A program made the position numbers and the translations under genes. From Panorpa germanica (lineage: Eukaryota > Arthropoda > Insecta > Mecoptera > Panorpidae), in the NCBI GenBank assembly GCA_963678705.1, contig OY783219.1:310001-374000 (forward strand): a DNA stretch of 64,000 bases, read 5' to 3'. Below, piece after piece: positions 59,334-64,000 of the stretch (its first letter is position 1; each line of letters begins with the position of its first letter). The notes below the pieces were generated by a model that had not been told where the DNA came from, did no database searches, and saw only the letters and a program-made list of their open reading frames with translations.

Positions 59334-59513
59334 CTACCACCAAGATCTGCACCAATGTCGATGGACCAGACCCTTCTGCGCAAACCACCGCGACCCTGCT
59401 ACTCATTAAGGCTTTATAATAATGATAACGAAAGTTATAAATACTTCACTTGCCCCAACGCCTGAGAATTAGCATAACGCTTCAACGCCATCCATTTTCA
59501 CGGCCAGTTAACT
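59334..59513 (-). pseudogene. 28S rRNA fragment, independent copy
   Basis: The minus strand reads AACTGGCCGTGAAAATGGAT, then GGCGTTGAAGCGTTATGC, TAATTCTCAGGCGTT, AAGTGAAGTATTTATAAC, AATGAGTAGCAGGGTCGCGG, TTTGCGCAGAAGGGTCTGG and GCAGATCTTGGTGGTAG. This is insect 28S rRNA with a few changes and one small deletion. It overlaps the same 28S region as 28331-28512 but has different ends and fewer changes, so the two were captured separately. Confidence 0.85.
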
Positions 59514-60535
59514 TTCCACATGATGAAAAAAGAAAATTATTGCCTACGCTAAATGCAATGATCGATGACGCATTTCCTGACTGATATATTAGTAATATTT
59601 ATATATTTGCTGAACGATATGAAAAATAAATTTGCAATTTAGATACAGTGTACTACTTTCATTAAATTAACTAAAATGAAGTTTACGTTTTCAAAGTAAA
59701 TTAATGCTAACATATTATAAGACGCATGATGTTTACAGGTCTCATTTCATCTTGTTTTAAGTTAGAATTTAATTTAAAGCTAATTCGTAATTTGTTTTAT
59801 AATTGGTATGTTTTGTTATATTTGAAAAGCTGGAGCAAACAATATTAGTATACAGTAATAAAATTGTAGGTAAGTCTTCAAATGAGGATTATTGTAAATA
59901 ATGAAGTTTAATTCTTGTATACTTTATTTCCACTGTAAAAACAATCCACTTATAATAATATTATAAGCTTACTTTTAGCTTGCTAATATTATAAAATTTT
60001 ACAAAATACAATTAGACATTATTATTTTATTACCTTCAACTTATCCGGATTTATTATTTTTTTTAGTTTCTAATTGTATCTAGTTCCAATTTCCATCACC
60101 CCTATTTTAAACGACATATTTTTTACTCTCTGGCAAGAGATCAATAGTTTTATCTTTCAGCGATACCAATTGCATCTACCACAATTCCTTAGTAATTGAT
60201 ATAACGCCACTAGAATTGACTACTGCTATGCATCTGCTCTGATTGACATCAAACAACAAAGTTCCAAAATAAGTTAACTTGTAAGAAATGAATGTCACAT
60301 ACCACTTGAAAAATCATATGGCCATGATATTTGGTGGTAATTGGCCATCGATTTTCTTACCAAATTATTTTATGTATTTTAAATAAATAAAAGATTTTTT
60401 TTTTATTGTTATTTTAAATTTTTCTGTATTACTAATTTTGTCATATATACATAATAATAACATAAATTTAATATAAACAGTTATCAGAAAATGCTAATAA
60501 CAGCTTTTAAGAAAAGGTGTATTTAACGACACAGA
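59514..60535. other. AT-rich spacer and kinase 3' flank
   Basis: Nothing coding recognised. A polyadenylation signal for the kinase (AATAAA, minus) lies at 60538-60543. Confidence 0.45.
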
Positions 60536-60598
60536 TATTTATTTTCAAAATATGAAATATGAAGATTTAATTCAATCGTGTGAGCTCTAGTATTTCCA

Positions 60599-61633
60599 TT
60601 AAGTAGAATAATTATAATTCTGAAAGAGTCTTTTATCATCTGAATTCTGGTCTCCAACAGAATCTTCCGGCTTTATTGTAGTAAACGCTTTTTCAAAATT
60701 GTTGGTATCCAGCTCGTGTAAAACGATTGGCCTAATGGGAGGAGGATATCCTTTAGCTGCCAGGAGATTCCAATCAAATCCTTTGAAAATATCGTGTGCC
60801 TTCAGTTCTATTGCACCTTTAAGACTTCCCAATCTCTTCTCTTGGTCTTTTTCCAGCAACCTTCTAATAAAATCAGCTGCAATTCCTGTTATATTTTCAC
60901 TGATATTTGGATTACAATTCATTATTTGGTGTATGGTGTCTTCATCTGTTTTGCCTTGGAAAAGAGTCATCCTCGTGAGGAGTTGATGCATGATAATCCC
61001 GGTTGCCCACCAGTCAACCGGCATTCCATGTTCCAATTGAGCTACTGCTTCTGGAGCGTTGTATTTTAGAGTACCTATTTGGCCATTTGGTTTAATTTTC
61101 TTTCTTTCGTCAGACCATGGAAATTGTATAGCGGAACCGAAGTCCACCAAGACGATGTGACCATCTTTATCAAGCATCAAATTATCAACTTTAAGGTCAC
61201 GATGAACGATCCCCAGGTTGTGGAGATGTTCCACCGCTAGTATCAACTCGGCAATGTAGAATTTGGATTCGCTAAAGGTAAATGCTCTCTTTAAAATGCG
61301 TGTGAAGATATCACCTCCACTTAAGTAATCAAGAATTAAGTAAAGTTTGTTGCGCGTTTTGAAGGCGTATGACATTTGGACCATAAACGGAGTGTTTCGT
61401 ACAGCTTCTAAGATCTGACGCTCAGCAATTGCAACTTCTTTGCAGCTAAAGTGTTTGGACGTTTCTTTCATTGCGTATAACTTTCCATTATCTGATCCTC
61501 CTCGTTTCCTAACCAACGTAACTTTTCCATACGATCCCATACCTAACGTCTGAAGCCGTTCGAAGTCCTTGTTACCCACCAGGGTGATGGCGCTTTGAAC
61601 ATCTTGTAAAGATGATCTGTTATCTGTCTTCAT
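60599..61633 (-). CDS. Intronless AGC kinase, MSK (RPS6KA5/JIL-1)-like N-terminal domain
   Basis: A 344-residue protein closest in pattern to the N-terminal kinase domain of MSK-type ribosomal S6 kinases (LDYLSGGDIFTR, LILAVEHLHNLGIVHRDLK, DWWATGIIMHQLLT). Catalytic residues are present: Gly loop GMGSYGKV (31-38), Lys56, Glu71, HRD (144-146), Asn151 and DFG (164-166). The activation segment is shortened and altered: the usual phosphorylated Ser/Thr position is Gly184 in NGQIGTLKYNAPE. The protein stops soon after the start of the AGC tail, so the hydrophobic motif and the second kinase domain of MSKs are absent. One exon and a minus-strand AATAAA 56 bp past the stop suggest a retrocopy that has kept its frame. 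It may be an active kinase with altered control; substrates are unknown. Confidence 0.82.
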   Translation of the reverse strand: MKTDNRSSLQDVQSAITLVGNKDFERLQTLGMGSYGKVTLVRKRGGSDNGKLYAMKETSKHFSCKEVAIAERQILEAVRNTPFMVQMSYAFKTRNKLYLILDYLSGGDIFTRILKRAFTFSESKFYIAELILAVEHLHNLGIVHRDLKVDNLMLDKDGHIVLVDFGSAIQFPWSDERKKIKPNGQIGTLKYNAPEAVAQLEHGMPVDWWATGIIMHQLLTRMTLFQGKTDEDTIHQIMNCNPNISENITGIAADFIRRLLEKDQEKRLGSLKGAIELKAHDIFKGFDWNLLAAKGYPPPIRPIVLHELDTNNFEKAFTTIKPEDSVGDQNSDDKRLFQNYNYST

Positions 61634-62680
61634 TTTGTTCTATATTGTTTTAATGATTGGGTATAAATCAATTCCTGAAAATAATTGTAAAATTATAAAA
61701 ACAGACAAAGTCGAAGCAAAATTGTTTTATAACAACTAACATTAAACATACATACATTTATTAATCACGTGTTAGAATATCTAGTAAAAATAATTCTGAC
61801 ACTTCTGCATAGACTGTAGTTCAAATAATGACTGACATTTTTACGTCATTTTATGTCGAACAGACTTATATGCAATTCTTAAGTTGCAGTTCACTGATAT
61901 AATACCGTTTCCAGTGGCGCATTCCCGTAATGGTGCATGAAGTGTGTGCCTCAAGACTCTTTAAGTTCAGGGGCCTCAAAATGTTGTCATAAAAGTACAT
62001 AATGTTGTTTGTGATGTACTAATTTTACAATTATCACAGAGAAGCGCCATTTACGGTAAAATTCTAAATGATTTAGAGTAATTTTTTAATTTTAAAATGA
62101 CTAACGTCCAATTTAATTGTGAAGAAAACATATGCACAAAATATCAGAGATATTAATTTTATCAATTTTAAAGATGAAGTTGTCCATTTTATTGCCTTCG
62201 TAAAAAAATAATCCTGGTGACATATATAAATTATTTTTTCTATAATAATTTACGAGCTTCCTAGGACTAGGGGGACTAGGTCCTTATCTCAAGCTCATTT
62301 AGGTCACTTGTCTATGATGTTTTATATTGATCAATTTGCTAAAACTAAAGCAAGAAGTTCCGATTTAATTTGTTATTAATACTTTGAATAAAAAATTGTT
62401 ATATTCCAATATACTTTTTTATATTTTTATGTTATTATATTCTAATTAATTTGGTTAATCTTTAATAAGGAAACTATATTGATTGATGTATTTTTTCTTA
62501 AAGAATCCTATTTTAATTAACAATAAAATTGACCAATATAAAATTACAATTGGCTGGCTATATTCAAAGGTTGTATATAAGGTCATTTTGTATCAAATTC
62601 ATTGGTACAAGTATTAAGTTTAAATAGGTAAAATAAAACAAAAAAAATAAAATTATTTTTCAATATTATACGCGCTTTGA
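61634..62680. other. Kinase upstream spacer
   Basis: AT-rich. No gene or clear promoter element was singled out. Confidence 0.4.
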
Positions 62681-62681
62681 A

Positions 62682-62821
62682 GCGCGTTCTCACTGTGCGA
62701 TTTAAGTGGACCGAGTTAAATCGATAGTCAGTATCAAATGTTGAACGGTTCCACAAAAATTTGACCCAGTCTTACCCGTAAACCAAAATCGTTCAACTAA
62801 AATCGCCCCGCGAGAACGCGG
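62682..62821. mobile_element. Small MITE-like inverted-repeat element
   Basis: Imperfect terminal inverted repeats: GCGCGTTCTCACTGTGCGAT at the left (from 62682) and the reverse of AAATCGCCCCGCGAGAACGC at the right (ending about 62821). The element is about 140 bp and non-coding, and more GC-rich than its surroundings. Target duplication and superfamily are unresolved. Confidence 0.6.
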
Positions 62822-63655
62822 TTTATTGTCAATAAATTTTGGAGTTGATCTGCAATGCTACCAAATTTGTCTTACTTTTTTTGGTATTGCATGATCTCGA
62901 ATTTTGTAAATATTATTATTTATTATTATTTTGTATTATTATTATAACATTTTTAGTTTTGAATGCAATTGTGAAGTCAGTTATATTTAGTTAGTGGCTG
63001 TGAAATAGATTGGAAAAAATTTATTTTATAAAATTTTTTGAATATTATGTTTTTTAAAGTTATGTTGTGAAAATTGTGTATATTGGTGTATATTATTACC
63101 TTTGATTGTTAAAACATGTTACAAATTTATATAAAAAGGAAGTCATTGTTAAATGAAACTGTTAATAATAAAATAATAATAATAAAATGATAATTGATAA
63201 TAACTTGTACAGCATTTCGTACTGTATTTTCGTATGTTTTAGGGTGCTTTTAACATAGTCAAAACATGTACAAAACATTATATAATAGTCATTATAGCAC
63301 TGATTATTAAAAAATAGACAGTGTTTATGGTTAAAGTTGACAGATAAATGTGAAATATGACGCCACTTATATATGGCACAATGTCATGTTATTTCTAACC
63401 TCAAATTGGAAATATTAACTTTATTCGTTATTATTTCTAATTTCTAAATAAAAAGTGGTATAATTAATATTACGAAGTTATTTGTACATGTTTCAGGTAA
63501 ACAACAAGCGTCATACAACATACAAAAATGAAATAGTTTTTATACAAGTTTAAAAATAAATAGTGAGGCTAATCTAAATAAATATTTGGTATTTACCAAT
63601 AAAATTGATTGTAAATAATTACCAATAAAATTAATTTGTAGTAATTCCTGAGCTC
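62822..63655. other. AT-rich spacer
   Basis: Nothing recognised. Confidence 0.4.
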
Positions 63656-63659
63656 CTTT

Positions 63660-63980
63660 TTAGTTCAGAGTTGTGACTTTTTAAAATACAAGTATTCAAA
63701 TGCAAATACAAATTATAAAATACCTATTTTCCATTTTGTATTTAAATACCTTTTAAGAAAAAAACATTTTATATTTTATTTGAAAACTTTTACAAACCTA
63801 TTTTCTATTTGAAAATGCAAAATACATTTCTTATCTCAAAATACTTCATTGTAAATTCTGTAAAGTGGTCATGGAATTGATAGTTATTCTCTTTTATACA
63901 ACAGCGAGTAAAAGAGGTATATTCTAGACATAACTCTAACAAGTTTACAGGTTACCAACCTTACAGATTATAAATCTCTG
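63660..63980. mobile_element. hAT-type terminus with subterminal AAATAC repeats
   Basis: A run of AAATACA/TGTATTT motifs ends at AAATCTCTG (63980), the reverse of the CAGAGAT tip seen at 12781. No transposase is visible, so it is probably a non-autonomous element or a partial one continuing leftwards. Confidence 0.5.
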
Positions 63981-64000
63981 CTATATGTATTTATATACAA

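Noticed and set aside
1-64000. CRISPR arrays, riboswitches, bacterial promoters or operons
   Set aside because: No regularly spaced repeats or bacterial gene organisation; gene content is insect nuclear.

Overview
The window is nuclear DNA of an insect. It is very AT-rich, has intron-bearing chemoreceptor genes of insect type (two gustatory receptors, one divergent ionotropic receptor), and is dense with insect-type mobile elements: Helitrons, BEL/Pao, Ty3/gypsy and errantivirus-like LTR elements, Jockey-like LINEs and hAT. The order cannot be fixed from sequence alone. No bacterial-style operons, CRISPR arrays, tRNA genes or complete rRNA genes were seen.

Host genes are sparse. From left to right they are: an intact single-exon ionotropic receptor (IR) at 5.8-7.5 kb; a decayed tandem IR copy at 10.2-10.9 kb, both behind the same duplicated ~1.7 kb upstream block; the last two exons of an unrecognised gene at 13.5-13.9 kb (minus); two gustatory receptor first exons at 42.3-43.3 and 53.7-54.7 kb (plus), each ending at the same phase-0 splice donor; and an intronless MSK/RSK-type AGC kinase at 60.6-61.6 kb (minus).

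The rest is mobile DNA. 0-2.2 kb and 17-27.6 kb are dominated by a short Helitron family ('D') with a TC start, a 3' hairpin and CTAG end, partly in head-to-tail arrays. One D copy (18017-24837) is split by a second Helitron (18657-24720), which is itself split by an inverted copy of its own family (21351-24382). This makes a ~5.4 kb palindrome. Each 3,032-bp Helitron carries a 1.78 kb retroposed element that encodes only a LINE ORF1-type zinc-knuckle protein, with a poly-A tail and a 13-bp target duplication. This nested structure is the most striking thing in the window.

At 24,994-35,155 a 5,081-bp unit is repeated in tandem with only three differences noticed. It holds a transposon gene with XPG/PIN-nuclease-like motifs, two interleaved pairs of inverted repeats, a 28S rRNA fragment and a truncated env-like gene. 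The second unit runs into the decayed pol and gag of an errantivirus-like element on the minus strand (to the primer binding site at ~39.75 kb). At 46.6-48.7 kb lies an old gag-only LTR element. At 49,276-52,404 lies a very young BEL/Pao deletion derivative: identical 309-bp LTRs, a 5-bp target duplication and one continuous fused ORF, inserted into a Jockey-like LINE. At 56.0-58.4 kb a truncated gypsy gag abuts an antisense relative of the ORF1-type protein. A second, independent 28S rRNA fragment sits at 59.3-59.5 kb.
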